From positions 1,938,001 to 2,002,000 of the forward strand of contig NC_008027.1 of assembly GCF_000026105.1 (NCBI RefSeq): a stretch of 64,000 bases of DNA, given 5' to 3'. Numbering within the stretch: the stretch's first letter is position 1; every line of letters starts with the position of its first letter. Of the stretch, positions 63,857 to 64,000 are shown in pieces. This DNA is from Pseudomonas entomophila L48 (GTDB lineage Bacteria; Pseudomonadota; Gammaproteobacteria; Pseudomonadales; Pseudomonadaceae). Position numbers and translations under genes: made by a program. Under the pieces are notes generated by a model that had not been told where the DNA came from, searched no databases, and worked only from the letters and a program-made list of their open reading frames with translations.

Positions 63857-64000
63857 ATGTCCAACCAATCCATCAAGACGCCTTGCGTCGGCCTCTGCTC
63901 CACGGTGTACGGAGACCTGGTGTGCCGCGGCTGCAAGCGCTTCCACCACGAAGTGATCCACTGGAACGGCTACGACGACGCGCAGAAGCGCGCGGTCTGG
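63857..64000 (+). CDS. DUF1289 domain protein (3' truncated)
   Basis: The first 48 residues are visible before the window ends, in frame to the last base. MSNQSIKTPCVGLCSTVYGD then LVCRGCKRFHHEVIHW contains four Cys (10, 14, 23, 26) arranged as in DUF1289, small proteins thought to bind a metal or Fe-S cluster. It is divergent from acnB. The function is unknown. Confidence 0.88.
   Translation, partial: MSNQSIKTPCVGLCSTVYGDLVCRGCKRFHHEVIHWNGYDDAQKRAVW

Overview
This window looks like the chromosome of a fluorescent pseudomonad of the Pseudomonas putida/entomophila group. The basis is high GC with strong GC3 coding bias, three families of REP-type extragenic palindromes in most gene gaps, a tig-clpP-clpX-lon-hupB-ppiD block, oprI, and the cysB-cysH-pabB and prp-acnB gene orders, which I recall from P. 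putida and P. aeruginosa. It holds about 52 protein genes, 4 tRNAs and many repeats. I saw no rRNA, CRISPR array, transposase, integrase or prophage.

Layout. 1-2375: the 3' end of a chemotaxis transducer, then a PAS-GGDEF-EAL c-di-GMP protein. 2413-7263: a very large leucine-rich-repeat protein ending in a NEL-type E3 ubiquitin ligase domain, a probable secreted effector. 7360-13266 (all minus): an arginine/citrulline/ornithine module made of CtlX hydrolase, ornithine cyclodeaminase, a polar amino acid ABC transporter and an Lrp-type regulator. 13536-15127: folD, then a tRNA Arg-His-Leu-His cluster behind a strong promoter. 15397-16611: an orphan methyltransferase and a small conserved protein. 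16666-16947: a 282-bp inverted-repeat element. 17251-25705: the protein quality control block. 25862-29467: patatin-like phospholipase, small lipoprotein, CHAD protein, thioesterase, Mpo1-like membrane protein. 29556-35386: a MITE inserted at the stop codon of a chemoreceptor gene, then tatD, mltF, doxX, a SAM-II-like riboswitch upstream of an unknown 102-aa protein, and greB. 35500-41111: a macrolide-export-type ABC pair, tesA, an L,D-transpeptidase and oprI. 41613-48635: acetyltransferase, DAHP synthase, PilZ-like protein, ketopantoate reductase-like protein, universal stress protein, cysB, cysH, pabB. 48795-51849: a three-gene envelope system (retropepsin-like protein, UUP1-type membrane protein, ATP-grasp ligase). 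52135-60729: the 2-methylcitrate (propionate) operon gntR-prpB-prpC-acnD-prpF-prpD, with REP palindromes in every non-overlapping gap. 60838-63447: acnB on the opposite strand. 63857-end: the start of a DUF1289 gene.

How genes work together. The prp operon plus acnB can carry the whole methylcitrate cycle from propionyl-CoA and oxaloacetate to pyruvate and succinate. CtlX, ornithine cyclodeaminase and the ABC transporter can turn imported citrulline into proline, and shared 11-bp motifs upstream of both transcription units suggest common control. The L,D-transpeptidase beside oprI suggests covalent anchoring of the major lipoprotein to peptidoglycan. CysB and CysH belong to sulfate assimilation. 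The most unexpected signals are the SAM-II-like leader in front of a gene with no evident methionine function, the NEL effector, and the uncharacterised envelope triad.
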